From contig JAKOVX010000056.1 of the NCBI GenBank assembly GCA_029781855.1, positions 1-37,750 of the forward strand: a stretch of 37,750 nt of DNA, written 5' to 3'. This document shows positions 25,036 through 36,228 of the stretch, in pieces. Origin of the DNA: Acidobacteriota bacterium (GTDB taxonomy: Bacteria > Acidobacteriota > Blastocatellia > Pyrinomonadales > Pyrinomonadaceae). The stretch's first letter is position 1. Each line of letters starts with the position of its first letter. Under the pieces are notes generated by a model, which saw only the letters and a list, made by a program, of their open reading frames with translations, did not search any database and was not told the DNA's origin. A program made the translations under genes and the position numbers.

Positions 25036-25791
25036 TTACTGTTTTGGCGATTCGTTGAACCGGCCTCGGTCGCGGTCGATCCATTCTCTCAGTTCGATCT
25101 CCGCTTTTCCGAGTTCGTCATTATTGATCAATCCGCGACGCAACGCCTCGAAAAAAGCACGCGTCCGGGTATTAAAAGCCAGCTTGTCATACGCCGCCGA
25201 ATCCGTTCCTGTCGAGTCGACCGTGAAAAGCTTTTCATAGAGCGTCGCCAGCCGGCTCTCGACCCCTCGCAGGCTCAGGCTGCATTTGCGGGCGATCGCC
25301 CAGTTTGACAGTCCAAGCGCCAGGTATCGCAAAGCCTCGGCCTCAAATTCGGTCAGCAGCGGCCGCTGGAACGAGTCCTTGAACGCAGGGTCGATCATAT
25401 CGGCCCCATCCTCGAGCACCGCCGAAATAAAGCGGACGAGCCGATCCTCGGGATTGTTCTTGTGGATAAAGCCGTATGTCGGCGGCGGATCGGTCGAGCG
25501 GACGATCTTACGGATCTCGTTAATGTAGATCTCGTGCGGGAACTGCGTCCAGAATATTATCCGTGCCTCTGGAAAATCGCGCCAGATCGCCCTCGCGGCC
25601 TTGACGCCCGAGAGCTTCGGCATCTGTATATCGAGTATCGCGAGTGCCGGCCTCTGTTCAAGAGCCAAACTCACCGCCGCCTCGCCATCGACCGCCTCGA
25701 ACAGTTCCTGATGGTCGGGAAATTTCTCCGAGAAAATGTCCCTAAGGTATTTGCGCTGGGCTTCGTTATCTTCGGCTATTAGTATCGACAC
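25036..25791 (-). CDS. NarL/LuxR-type response regulator
   Basis: A 251-residue DNA-binding response regulator, co-transcribed with the propeller kinase. The receiver domain (about 1-120) has acidic residues Glu7-Asp8 in IAEDNE, the phospho-acceptor Asp54 in ILDIQMP, and the conserved Lys in FIHKNN. The LuxR-type HTH is at about 145-192 (LTEFEAEALRYLALGLSNWAIARKCSLSLRGVESRLATLYEKL). A 45-residue C-terminal extension follows. The start is GTG at 25791 with AGAGGA just upstream. The stop lies 2 bp before the kinase ATG, giving the order regulator then kinase. Confidence 0.9.
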   Translation of the reverse strand: MSILIAEDNEAQRKYLRDIFSEKFPDHQELFEAVDGEAAVSLALEQRPALAILDIQMPKLSGVKAARAIWRDFPEARIIFWTQFPHEIYINEIRKIVRSTDPPPTYGFIHKNNPEDRLVRFISAVLEDGADMIDPAFKDSFQRPLLTEFEAEALRYLALGLSNWAIARKCSLSLRGVESRLATLYEKLFTVDSTGTDSAAYDKLAFNTRTRAFFEALRRGLINNDELGKAEIELREWIDRDRGRFNESPKQ

Positions 25792-25937
25792 AGATCCTCT
25801 TTATCCCGCATCCGGATTTGGACTGAAACGGTCGTAAACTTGTGACAGGTGAAGAGTAACACGCATACCGCCAGTCTCGAACCCAATTCTACCCGCGACC
25901 CGCCGAAGATAAAAGGGGCATTCCTACACGCCCGCAG

Positions 25938-25953
25938 TGTGGCAAGCCACACC
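25938..25953. promoter_or_regulatory. Perfect dyad GTGTGGC-AA-GCCACAC
   Basis: Seven-base arms with a 2-nt centre, about 150 bp upstream of the response regulator start. The size and symmetry suit a dimeric HTH regulator, possibly the neighbouring NarL-type protein; no experimental link. Confidence 0.35.
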
Positions 25954-26161
25954 ATTCGCCTCAGACCTCTGCCAACGGATCGGCATCTTGTTGCACAGAT
26001 AAGACCTTGTACAATAAACAGCATGGTGCTAACATTAAATTATCCTTCCTATATACCCATCGGCAAGGCGATCTTTGAAAAATCGTGATCTACAGGCGTC
26101 CGGGCCGGAACATCGGACGTCCATATTTCTCTATTGACTCACGGTTTCTGGCCACCGTCCA

Positions 26162-26290
26162 CCGTCTCATATTGTCGGGAGCACTCTTGAGTATGAGACG
26201 ATTTTGATGCTCAACTATTGCGAACAAAGGGCTTAACCCGTCTCACTTTGGCGCGAGAATGAGACGGTCGTGAGACGATCTGGCGAGACG
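26162..26290. promoter_or_regulatory. Cluster of TGAGACG motifs upstream of the oxidoreductase gene
   Basis: TGAGACG occurs at 26194-26200, 26260-26266 and 26271-26277. Its complement CGTCTCA occurs at 26163-26169 and 26239-26245, and a one-mismatch CGAGACG at 26284-26290. The pair at 26238-26245 and 26260-26267 is a perfect 8-bp inverted repeat (CCGTCTCA/TGAGACGG) with a 14-nt spacer. Six sites of one 7-mer in 129 bp is far above chance and suggests a multi-site operator or a structured leader for the gene starting at 26374. Confidence 0.55.
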
Positions 26291-26373
26291 AGGAATTCGA
26301 TCCTGACGGCTGAGCGGACGAGTTTCCGGTGTATCTCTGATTGAGGTAACATTGCAGCATCGAAAAGACAGAT

Positions 26374-27354
26374 ATGAATGACGAGTCGATCCTGGGATGG
26401 GGCATCATCGGTGCCGGCGACATCGTCAGGCGGCGGGTCGCTCCGGCGATCATCGACCTGCCGAATTGCGGTCTCGCAGCGGTAAGCCGGGCAAATCCGG
26501 GCCGAGCGGCTGAGTTTGCCGCGGAGTTCGGAGCTCGTCGCTGGTACGCTGACTGGCGGGAAATGCTCACGGACGACACTGTGGACGCGGTGTATGTGGC
26601 AACGCCCGTTTACCTCCACGCCGAGCAGACGATCGCCGCCGCAGAGGCCGGAAAGCACGTCCTCTGCGAAAAGCCAATGGCGATGAACGCCCTCGAATGC
26701 GACCGGATGATAGCTGCCTGCGAGGCAAACAACGTCAAGCTCAGCATCGCCTATTACCGTCGGTTCTATCCGGTCCTGGAGCGAGTGCGGCAGGTCATCG
26801 CCTCAGGTGAGATCGGCAAAATTGCGGTGGTCCAAATCAACGCCTTTGAATACGTCGATATGAAGCCGGACAACCCGCGTGGCTGGTTTCTCGAAAAAGC
26901 CAAGAGCGGCGGCGGCCCGATGATGGATTTTGGCTGTCACCGGCTCGAGGTACTGACCGACCTGTTCGGTAAAGTGAAGCGGACGGCGAGCATCACCGCC
27001 AACGTCCTCTTCACCGAACGCGAGGTTGAGGACACCGCGTCGGTGATCCTGGAATTTGAAAGCGGCCCATGCGCCACAGTGACCGTCACGCACGCAGCCG
27101 CTGAGCCGCAGGACACGCTCGATATTTTTGGCAGCCTCGGTTCGATCCACATTTCCGTGCTCAACGCAGGCGACATCCGGATCAGGACGAGAGACGGCGA
27201 ACGCACCGAAACGCATCCGGCGGACGCGAATATCCATCTGCCGCTGATCAATGATTTTGCTGAAGCTGTTTTAAATGGACGGGACCCGCGTGTCGGCGGT
27301 GAAACCGGAAGGCTCGTGGCCGCACTCGAGGATGAGATCTATGGCCGTGCCTGA
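26374..27354 (+). CDS. Gfo/Idh/MocA-family NAD(P)-dependent oxidoreductase
   Basis: A 326-residue cytoplasmic oxidoreductase, probably acting on a sugar or sugar derivative. The N-terminal Rossmann fold has WGIIGAGDIVRR, then DAVYVATPVYLHAEQ, and the family EKP motif in VLCEKPMAMN. The C-terminal half carries GGGPMMDFGCHRLEVL, with the His/Asp region of the active site, and NDFAEAVLNGRDPRVGGETG near the end. Length is normal (320-370). A weak AAAGA precedes the ATG. It is downstream of the TGAGACG cluster. The substrate is not predictable. Confidence 0.9.
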   Translation: MNDESILGWGIIGAGDIVRRRVAPAIIDLPNCGLAAVSRANPGRAAEFAAEFGARRWYADWREMLTDDTVDAVYVATPVYLHAEQTIAAAEAGKHVLCEKPMAMNALECDRMIAACEANNVKLSIAYYRRFYPVLERVRQVIASGEIGKIAVVQINAFEYVDMKPDNPRGWFLEKAKSGGGPMMDFGCHRLEVLTDLFGKVKRTASITANVLFTEREVEDTASVILEFESGPCATVTVTHAAAEPQDTLDIFGSLGSIHISVLNAGDIRIRTRDGERTETHPADANIHLPLINDFAEAVLNGRDPRVGGETGRLVAALEDEIYGRA

Positions 27355-27373
27355 GAACCGGCGAAATGGCCGC

Positions 27374-27901
27374 TTACATCAGCTTCGAGCCGAGCAATTT
27401 GACCCAATCGTAGGGTTTCTTAAGCACGGAAACTGTCTTCGAAGCGAAACTTCGCTTGACGGGTCCAGGGTAGCGTTTAGTATAGGCCTGATAATCTCGG
27501 GGTTTTGCTTCCGGTTCTGAAGCCACGATCGGTACCGGCCTCGGAGCGACATACTTGGGCACCACGATGACGACGCGATCGAACGTGGCGGTTGTGGTAT
27601 TGACATAATTCGTTGCTTTTTTGGAGGCCGGGAGCCGAGGCTCAACCGATCGCGTGACGGTTCGACGATCTGAGATCCGAACAACTTTGTCGGTTTCGTC
27701 GACAATGTCGTCGTAAACCGTCGGTCCGGCAAAAAGCGCGTCGAGTTCGTTTTCAGCGATCATGTCGCCCGAGTGATCGTAGTCCGCAGGAATGCCGTTA
27801 GCCGCGACTATCTGGTCGCTCTGACGTTCGAGCGACGTGTAGGCGATGAAACCGGCCTGCACCAGTAGAACAGCTATTACACCTGCGACGCTCCATTTCA
27901 T
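27374..27901 (-). CDS. Small membrane-anchored protein of unknown function
   Basis: A 175-residue protein with an N-terminal hydrophobic segment (MKWSVAGVIAVLLVQAGFIAYTSL), so an inner-membrane anchored or exported protein. The rest is unlike any family I know: an acidic stretch (DYDHSGDMIAENELDALFAGPTVYDD), a short VRISDRRTVTRSV segment, a strand-like FDRVVIVVPKYV, and a basic tail ending DWVKLLGSKLM. The frame can be read from a GTG nine bases upstream; ATG at 27901 is preferred. It converges on the oxidoreductase with 19 bp between stops. A long imperfect dyad lies directly upstream of the start. Confidence 0.6.
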   Translation of the reverse strand: MKWSVAGVIAVLLVQAGFIAYTSLERQSDQIVAANGIPADYDHSGDMIAENELDALFAGPTVYDDIVDETDKVVRISDRRTVTRSVEPRLPASKKATNYVNTTTATFDRVVIVVPKYVAPRPVPIVASEPEAKPRDYQAYTKRYPGPVKRSFASKTVSVLKKPYDWVKLLGSKLM

Positions 27902-27917
27902 AGTTAACACTCGACTA

Positions 27918-27940
27918 AATGTTCATCAATGATAAACATT
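27918..27940 (-). promoter_or_regulatory. 23-bp near-perfect dyad upstream of the small membrane-anchored gene
   Basis: Eleven-base arms AATGTTCATCA and TGATAAACATT match at ten of eleven positions around a central A. The 3' edge of the dyad on the minus strand lies 16 nt before the ATG at 27901. The core ATGATAAACAT is shared with the dyad upstream of pilB (16486-16496). Confidence 0.45.
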
Positions 27941-28142
27941 CTTTATCTTAGTATATCGCAAGCGATGAAAGGTTGTCACGGAAAAGAAATTTGTTGTCAG
28001 AGGCCGTCACCCGATCATCATCTCTCTCGGTTGGCCAGATCGGCGACCCAGTTACGAAGCGGCCGCAGCCTAGTGCCTCCGGTCCTTCTATCAGGGCATA
28101 TCTGTCGTAATGAAGGCTCAATGATCCGGGAATTTACGAATT

Positions 28143-28766
28143 ATGAAGAATATCCGTGAAGAGTTCGGCGACATCGACATCTACATCTTCGACCAGATCC
28201 AAAAGGGTAGATTTGCTCCCGGGATGAAGATATTTGACGCAGGATGCGGCGGAGGGCGAAACATTGTCTGGTTTCTTCGCAACGGCTTCGACGTGTCGGC
28301 GATCGATGTCGACGAATCGGCGGTCACGCGGATCCGCGAACTTGCCGAACGCCTCGCACCCGACATTTCGCCCGAAAATTTTCAGGTCGCATCGCTTGAT
28401 TCGATCCCATTTTCGGATGAGGGCTTCGATTGGGTGATATGCAATACCGTTCTTCACTTTGCTGCGGACCGAGCACAGTTCGACGACTGGATGGCCGAAT
28501 TGTGGCGGGTGCTCAAGCCGGGCGGGGTGTTTTTCGCACGCATCGCGTCGTCGATCGGCATCAAAGATCTGCTCATCCCGACGGAGAACGGCCGATACCT
28601 AATGCCGGACGGAACCGAGCGTTTCGTCATCGACGAAGAGATCCTTCGCGATTCGACCGCTAAGATCGGCGGTACTTTCATTGAACCGATCAAGACCACA
28701 AACGTCGAGAATATAAGATGTATGACGACCTGGGTTCTCGCGAAAAACGCCGCTGCCCGGTCGTGA
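28143..28766 (+). CDS. Class I SAM-dependent methyltransferase
   Basis: A 207-residue soluble methyltransferase. Motif I is IFDAGCGGGRN (about 30-40), the acidic end of strand 2 is AIDVDE, and ENFQVASLDSIPFSDEGFDWVICNTVLHF supplies motifs II-III, followed by LWRVLKPGGVFFARI. It resembles the methyltransferase 11/tellurite-resistance (TehB-like) group; the substrate is unknown. No convincing Shine-Dalgarno was seen at the ATG at 28143, so the exact start is uncertain by a few codons. The preceding 241 bp holds no other supported gene. Confidence 0.85.
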   Translation: MKNIREEFGDIDIYIFDQIQKGRFAPGMKIFDAGCGGGRNIVWFLRNGFDVSAIDVDESAVTRIRELAERLAPDISPENFQVASLDSIPFSDEGFDWVICNTVLHFAADRAQFDDWMAELWRVLKPGGVFFARIASSIGIKDLLIPTENGRYLMPDGTERFVIDEEILRDSTAKIGGTFIEPIKTTNVENIRCMTTWVLAKNAAARS

Positions 28767-28780
28767 TATGGGCAAAACCA

Positions 28781-28799
28781 CGATATTTAGGTAATATCG
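28781..28799. promoter_or_regulatory. Short dyad between the methyltransferase gene and the TPP riboswitch
   Basis: CGATATT and AATATCG are perfect arms around TAGGT. It is in the region expected to hold the thiC promoter; it could be part of that promoter region or a weak hairpin after the methyltransferase. Low certainty. Confidence 0.25.
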
Positions 28800-28810
28800 A
28801 GAAAAGGATG

Positions 28811-30869
<2,059 letters not shown>

Positions 30870-30920
30870 GCCGCGGACCATCCCGCTCGCAACAAGCGGG
30901 ACCCGACTGATCGCTAATAG

Positions 30921-30948
30921 AAAAGAGGCAGCCCGGCTGCCTCTTCTT
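30921..30948. terminator. Bidirectional terminator between thiC and the RND-USP gene
   Basis: AAGAGGCAG and CTGCCTCTT form a 9-bp stem around CCCGG. On the minus strand the stem runs into TTTTCT; on the plus strand into TTCTTCG. It lies between the stops of the two converging transcripts. Confidence 0.75.
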
Positions 30949-30969
30949 CGTTGGGATCTATGCGATCAG

Positions 30970-33900
30970 TTACGACGGCACCGTTATCACCGGACAAGTT
31001 GCGTTGCGAAGGATCTCGGCCGTTCTCTCGCCAAGCGATTCGTCCGCAAAGAGCCCATGCGCAACACCGATGACGATCAGATCGATCTCGTTTTCCGCAA
31101 CGGCACCGAGTATCTGATCGAAAATATCCCCGTGCCGCACGATCTCGTTGAGGGTGCAACCGGCAAGTGCCTTTTCCGGCATGCGGCTGCAGATCTCCTC
31201 GAGCCGGCCCTCACCGTCGGCCTGGCTTCCTCGTTCAACAACGCGAAGCACCTTGACGACGGCGTCGTAGTGATTGGCGAGCTCGATCGCGTGCTTAAGT
31301 GCCCCTTCGGACGCCGGCGAACTATCGATCGGGCAGAGAATAGTACGAATGTCGGCGGACGCCGATACATGCGGGTTGACCGTCAGGACAGGCCCGCGGA
31401 AATCACGCAGAACAGACTCAGCTACCGAGCCGAACCGGAACTTGTCCCAACCGCTGCGCCCGTGCGTCCCGAGCGTGATAAGCACCGTATCGGATTTCTT
31501 CGCTTCGTCGTGGATCGCAGCGATCGGGTTCTCTTCGATGATCACGGGAACCGCCGAGCTGTCGTTCTCGAGGTTTTCCGCGATAAAGACCTCGACCTCG
31601 GTACGTGCTTCATTAACGCCGAATTGCTGTTCGGCTTCGATCTCGGTGATCTGCGACGAGGTAAAGTAGGCTGGAGCGTCGCCATCAACGGCGAAGAGAA
31701 CTTTCGAAACGGCTCCGAGTTTAGCTGCGATGGAATCGCCGAGCCGCATCGCGATCGCCGACTGCGGGCTCAGATCAACGGCGTTGATGACGGTCTTGAC
31801 ATCGGTCCGACGGATCTCGCCGAGATGTTTCTTCCGCTCGCTCAGGTAAAAGAGGACGGGAACGGCCATTCGCGACAACAGCAACGAAGCGACCTCTCCG
31901 GCCATCAGCGAGATCGCCAGGCCCTGAAAAATCGGATCGAACAGCATCACTGACGAGCCGACGATAACGGCCGCAGCCGTGAGCATCATCGGACGAAAGC
32001 GCACTGCTCCCGCATCGACGACGGCCTCGACGAGATTCATCCCATGCTGCATTCGCAGCTCGACAAAATCGACGAGAATTATGGAATTGCGCACGACGAT
32101 ACCGGCACCGGCGATAAACCCGATCATCGACGTCGCCGTAAAGAAGGCACCCATCAACGCGTGCGCCGGCAGGATACCGACGAGCGAGAACGGGATCGCG
32201 GCCATTATCGTCAGCGGTGTTTTGAACGACTGGAACCATCCGACAACGAGAATGTAGATCAGCACCATCACTGCGGCGAAGGCGATGCCCATATCTCGGA
32301 AAACTTCGTAGGTTATATGCCACTCGCCGTCCCATTTCATCGAGTATTTATCGGTAAGGAACGGCTGCGACGCGACGTAGCGCTCGAGAGCGTACCCCTC
32401 GGGCAGCTTCATCGCCTCGACCTTGTCGTTGAGCCCGAGGATGGCATAAACCGGGCTCTCGATCGCACCGGCGACGTCGGCCGTGACATAAACGACCGGC
32501 ATCAGGTTCTTGTGATAAATGCTCTTGTCCGTGCGAGTCTCGCGAACCGAAAAGAGTTCACCCAACGGCACAAGGTTTCCGCGCGTACCGACGACCTTGA
32601 TATTGGTTATGTCGGCAATGCTCGACCGGTCGGCCTTCGGCAGGCGCAAATTGATGTACGTGTCTTCTTTTTCGTTCGGCAGGTGGAGCAGGCCGACGTT
32701 CATACCGCCGACCGCCATATTGAGCGTCTGCGTTATCTGCTCGGCGGTGACGCCGTTGATCGCTGCCTTTTCCTTGTCGACGAGGAGGTCGTACTTTGTC
32801 TGGTCGTCTTCGACGTACCAGTCGACATCAACAACGCCTTCGGTCTGCTCAAAAATAGTGCGCAATCCGCGGGCGATCTCGATCTGCCGCTGGTAATTCG
32901 GCCCGTAAACCTCTGCAACGATCGTCTGCAGCACGGGCGGGCCCGGTGGAACCTCGGCGACCTTGACGTTTGCTCCGTACTTGAACGCGATCTGCTGCAG
33001 GAATGGACGAACGCGTTTCGCTATATCGTGGCTCTGGGCGGAACGGTCGTCTTTCGACGCCAGATTAACCTGGATGTCGGCGACATTCGGCCCTTGCCTC
33101 AGAAAGTAGTGGCGGACGAGGCCGTTGAAATTGTATGGGGCCGCCGTTCCGACGTACATCTGGTAATTGGTTACCTCGGGCACCGTTGCAACGTAATTGG
33201 CAAGCTCCCGGGTGACTGCGGCTGTTTGCTCAAGGGTCGAACCCTCGGGCATGTCGATCACGACCTGAAATTCGCTCTTGTTGTCGAAGGGCAGCATCTT
33301 GACCTTGACGAATTTCAGTGCGACCAGCGACATCGATGCCAGCAGCAAAAAGACAACTCCCGCGAGAAACGTATACCGCCAAAACGGCTGCTCGATGATC
33401 GCCGACATCACCCGCCGGTAAAGCCGAGTCGTAAAACCCTCGACGCCGTGCTCGTGCTTGGTGTCCCGTTTGAGCAATTTGAGGCTAGCCCAGGGAGTCA
33501 CGACGAACGCCACGATCATCGAGAAGACCATCGCGGCGGACGCTCCGACCGGGATCGGCCGCATGTACGGGCCCATCAGACCGCTTACAAATGCCATCGG
33601 CAGGATCGCCGCGATCACCGCAAAGGTCGCGAGGATCGTCGGATTGCCGACCTCGTCAACCGCGTCGACCGCAATATCGACCATAGAACGCCCCTTATTT
33701 TCGGGCAGGGCGTAGTGGCGCGTCATATTTTCAACGACGACGATCGCGTCGTCGACAAGAATGCCGATCGAAAAGATCAATGCAAAGAGCGTTATGCGGT
33801 TGAGCGTGTATCCGTAGAAGTAAAAGACCGCCAGCGTCAGGGCGAGCGTCACCGGAATGGCAATGGCGACGATCCCTGCCTCGCGAAACCCGAGCGCGAG

Positions 33901-35016
33901 CATTATCAACGCCGAGACCGACGCGATCGCGATCAGCATGTGCAGGAGCAGTTCGTTCGATTTGTCGGCCGCCGTTTCGCCATAATCGCGGGTCGTAGTC
34001 ACGCGGATATCGCCGGGAATTAGATTGCCCTTTAGCGATTCGACCTTGGCAAGTATGCTTCGGGCGATGTCTGTCGCGTTGGTTCCCTTTCGTTTAGCGA
34101 CCGCGATCGTTACCGCCGGGTCAATCCCGCCAGGCTGTGAGGCGTCCGCAGATTCGTTGTGCTCTCCGGCTGCCTGCCCAAACATAACGTAATCTGCCGG
34201 AACTTCGGGCCCGTCAACGATGGTCGCGACGTCGCGAAGGTAAACGGGCCGGTCGCCGAACACGCCAACGACGACATTACCGACATCCTCGGCCGAAGCG
34301 AGAAAATTACCCGTCTCGACGACCGCTTCGCGGTTCTGCGATGAAAAGCTCCCTGAGACCGTCTGACGGTTCGAACCCTCGAGCATCGGGATGATCATCG
34401 CCGGCGCGACATTTCGCGATGACATTTTCGCATCGTCAAGCAGCACGCGAACCTGTCGGCGCTGGCCGCCGATCATTTTTACCTCGGAAACGTCCGGTAT
34501 CTGTTTGATCTGGTCGGTGACTTGGGCGGCAACGCGTCGGAGCGTAAAACTGTCGTACCGCGGGCTCGACAGCGTCAACGCAAGGATCGGAACATCGTCG
34601 ATCGACCGCACCTTTACCATCGGCGGCGAAGCTCCCTGCGGAATAAGGTCCTGATTGGCGAAAAGTTTCTGGTTCAGCCGAACGATAGCGTCCGATTCGT
34701 TCTGTCCGACCTTGAAGCGGATGATCGCCAGGGAAGAGCCCGTAGACGACGTCGAATAGATGTACTCGACGCCCGGTATCTCCCAGAGCAGCTTTTCCAT
34801 CGGCTTAGTGACGCGTTCCTCGACCTCCTTTGCCGATGCGCCGGGCATCTGGACCATCACGTCCACCATCGGGACGATGATCTGCGGCTCCTCCTCACGC
34901 GGGAGCATGATCACGGCACCGATGCCCAACAGGACCGACGCGGCCACGATGAGCGGAGTCAGTTTCGATCGGATAAATGTTCGGGCGAGTTTCCCGGCGA
35001 TCCCGAGCTCTTTCAT
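30970..35016 (-). CDS. RND efflux permease fused to two C-terminal universal-stress-protein domains
   Basis: A 1348-residue protein. Residues 1 to about 1065 are a full RND permease. They include the first porter half ([29 protein letters not shown]), TM4 acidic pair Asp422-Asp423 in [13 protein letters not shown], second porter half, and TM segments to the expected end [20 protein letters not shown]. Fused in frame is a USP domain (about 1073-1216) with the ATP-binding pattern G-2x-G-9x-GS at 1183-1197 ([15 protein letters not shown]). A second USP domain (about 1223-1348) follows with a degenerate motif ([16 protein letters not shown]). Typical RND permeases end near 1050 residues, so the extra 280 is a true addition. 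As the last TM segment should end on the cytoplasmic side, the USP pair should be cytoplasmic. The gene follows the adaptor by 4 bp. Substrate unknown. Confidence 0.92.
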   Translation of the reverse strand: MKELGIAGKLARTFIRSKLTPLIVAASVLLGIGAVIMLPREEEPQIIVPMVDVMVQMPGASAKEVEERVTKPMEKLLWEIPGVEYIYSTSSTGSSLAIIRFKVGQNESDAIVRLNQKLFANQDLIPQGASPPMVKVRSIDDVPILALTLSSPRYDSFTLRRVAAQVTDQIKQIPDVSEVKMIGGQRRQVRVLLDDAKMSSRNVAPAMIIPMLEGSNRQTVSGSFSSQNREAVVETGNFLASAEDVGNVVVGVFGDRPVYLRDVATIVDGPEVPADYVMFGQAAGEHNESADASQPGGIDPAVTIAVAKRKGTNATDIARSILAKVESLKGNLIPGDIRVTTTRDYGETAADKSNELLLHMLIAIASVSALIMLALGFREAGIVAIAIPVTLALTLAVFYFYGYTLNRITLFALIFSIGILVDDAIVVVENMTRHYALPENKGRSMVDIAVDAVDEVGNPTILATFAVIAAILPMAFVSGLMGPYMRPIPVGASAAMVFSMIVAFVVTPWASLKLLKRDTKHEHGVEGFTTRLYRRVMSAIIEQPFWRYTFLAGVVFLLLASMSLVALKFVKVKMLPFDNKSEFQVVIDMPEGSTLEQTAAVTRELANYVATVPEVTNYQMYVGTAAPYNFNGLVRHYFLRQGPNVADIQVNLASKDDRSAQSHDIAKRVRPFLQQIAFKYGANVKVAEVPPGPPVLQTIVAEVYGPNYQRQIEIARGLRTIFEQTEGVVDVDWYVEDDQTKYDLLVDKEKAAINGVTAEQITQTLNMAVGGMNVGLLHLPNEKEDTYINLRLPKADRSSIADITNIKVVGTRGNLVPLGELFSVRETRTDKSIYHKNLMPVVYVTADVAGAIESPVYAILGLNDKVEAMKLPEGYALERYVASQPFLTDKYSMKWDGEWHITYEVFRDMGIAFAAVMVLIYILVVGWFQSFKTPLTIMAAIPFSLVGILPAHALMGAFFTATSMIGFIAGAGIVVRNSIILVDFVELRMQHGMNLVEAVVDAGAVRFRPMMLTAAAVIVGSSVMLFDPIFQGLAISLMAGEVASLLLSRMAVPVLFYLSERKKHLGEIRRTDVKTVINAVDLSPQSAIAMRLGDSIAAKLGAVSKVLFAVDGDAPAYFTSSQITEIEAEQQFGVNEARTEVEVFIAENLENDSSAVPVIIEENPIAAIHDEAKKSDTVLITLGTHGRSGWDKFRFGSVAESVLRDFRGPVLTVNPHVSASADIRTILCPIDSSPASEGALKHAIELANHYDAVVKVLRVVERGSQADGEGRLEEICSRMPEKALAGCTLNEIVRHGDIFDQILGAVAENEIDLIVIGVAHGLFADESLGERTAEILRNATCPVITVPS

Positions 35017-35020
35017 AAGA

Positions 35021-36217
35021 TCACCTGACCTGTGTGCCGTCTGTAATTGAGCCTGCGTCCGACGTGACGATATCGTCGCCCGCGGACAAACCTGAAAGAA
35101 TCTCGACCATCCCTTCGGATTCGGTGCCCTTTGTTACGATCCGGAACTGTGCCGTGCCGTTCGGGGCGACGACAAAAACGCCGGTGAGCTGCCCGCGGGT
35201 CACGATCGCCGACTGCGGAACGGTTATCGCCTCTTTCTGTGCGATCGGAAACCGTGCCAGGCCGTAAAGTCCTGTTCGCAAACGATCGTCCGGCGGCAGA
35301 TCGATCTTGACCGTCGATGTACGGCTGGCGGCGTCCGCCGACGGAGTTATCTCGGCAACCGTACCGTTAATATCACCTGCCGAGATCGCGTCGATATGCA
35401 CAACCACCCGGCCGCCGATGCGGACGTTCTTTGCCTTTGATTCCTCGACCGCGGCCTCGAGACGGTATTGCGAATTGTCTTCGATCGCGAGCAGCGGCAC
35501 GCCGGGAGCGGCCGTCGAACCGGCCTCGGCAAATTTCTTGACCACGACGCCCGAGACAGGCGCGGTGATCCTCGAATAACCCTCGTAGACCTGCGAATTG
35601 GCAATATCGGCCTTGGCCTGCTCGATCTTCGCGGCCAATTGCTTTCGTTTCGAGTTGATGACCTGGACCGACGCTTTCGCACGGTCGAGTTCAGATGCGG
35701 CCATCTTTGCCTTTGAGCGGGCCTCGTCGAATTCCTGCGCCGTCGCCGATTTGCGGTCGTAAAGTTCCTTGAACCTGCCGAATGTCACATCAGCCAGTTG
35801 CTTGTTTGCCTCTGCCGTCTGGACACCGGCGTTGGCCGCGTCGATCGATCGGTCGATCTCCGTAATTCCGGCCTGTGCCTCGTCAAGCCCCGCTCGCGCC
35901 TTCTGGAGCTGTGCACGGCTCTCGGCCGAGTCGATCTCGACCAACAGTTGGCCGCGTTTGACGACGTCACCCTCGGCCGCTGGGAATGAAAGTATCCGGC
36001 CCATCATATTCGCCGAGATCTGCGTCGTGGTCTTTGCCTTGACGGTTCCGGTCGCCTCGTAATAGTCCTCGATCGAGGATTTGGTAACCTTGGTGATCGC
36101 GACGTTCCGGACCTCCGAGGCCGGTTTGGTCTCCGCCTTATCAGCGGCGCGGCCGCATCCGGCTGCCATTATTGCAGCAGCGGCGACCCCGGCGATCAAA
36201 ATATTTCGTGTGATCAT
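35021..36217 (-). CDS. HlyD/AcrA-type periplasmic adaptor lipoprotein of the RND system
   Basis: A 398-residue membrane-fusion protein bridging the RND pump and the TolC-like channel. A lipobox IMAAGC (Cys21) follows a hydrophobic signal, so it is anchored to the inner membrane by lipid. The barrel-sandwich start [20 protein letters not shown] and [26 protein letters not shown] lead into a long alpha-hairpin (about 90-200), then [19 protein letters not shown], the lipoyl-type return. The C-terminal beta barrel and membrane-proximal parts run to the end ([23 protein letters not shown]). The frame can start at a TTG 15 bases upstream, but ATG 36217 has AGGA 6 nt before it and gives a proper signal peptide. 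Confidence 0.93.
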   Translation of the reverse strand: MITRNILIAGVAAAAIMAAGCGRAADKAETKPASEVRNVAITKVTKSSIEDYYEATGTVKAKTTTQISANMMGRILSFPAAEGDVVKRGQLLVEIDSAESRAQLQKARAGLDEAQAGITEIDRSIDAANAGVQTAEANKQLADVTFGRFKELYDRKSATAQEFDEARSKAKMAASELDRAKASVQVINSKRKQLAAKIEQAKADIANSQVYEGYSRITAPVSGVVVKKFAEAGSTAAPGVPLLAIEDNSQYRLEAAVEESKAKNVRIGGRVVVHIDAISAGDINGTVAEITPSADAASRTSTVKIDLPPDDRLRTGLYGLARFPIAQKEAITVPQSAIVTRGQLTGVFVVAPNGTAQFRIVTKGTESEGMVEILSGLSAGDDIVTSDAGSITDGTQVR

Positions 36218-36228
36218 ATCTATTCCTA

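Larger units (their letters stand above)
25792..26373. other. 582-bp divergent intergenic region without a supported gene
   Basis: It lies between the response regulator (minus) and the oxidoreductase (plus). Short frames here have non-protein-like composition and no ribosome sites. It contains a perfect GTGTGGC/GCCACAC dyad (25938-25953) and a cluster of TGAGACG motifs (26162-26290). A weak plus-strand promoter-like pair is TTGTTG (25988-25993) and TACAAT (26010-26015), with a 16-bp spacer. No tRNA, repeat unit or transposon end was found. Confidence 0.6.

Noticed and set aside
25034..25084. Extended start of the sensor kinase at 25084
   Set aside because: It would overlap the regulator gene by 49 bp and put a basic Pro-rich segment before the signal peptide. 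It is not excluded, but ATG 25033 is simpler.
25779..26024. 81-codon minus-strand frame upstream of the response regulator
   Set aside because: It overlaps the regulator start in another frame and is rich in Arg and Cys without any domain.
25849..26088. 79-codon plus-strand frame in the large intergenic region
   Set aside because: No Shine-Dalgarno, no signal peptide or motif, composition not protein-like, and it does not lead to any neighbouring gene.
32044..34023. 659-codon open frame on the plus strand
   Set aside because: It is antisense to the RND permease, very rich in Arg, Asp and His, with no recognisable fold or ribosome site.
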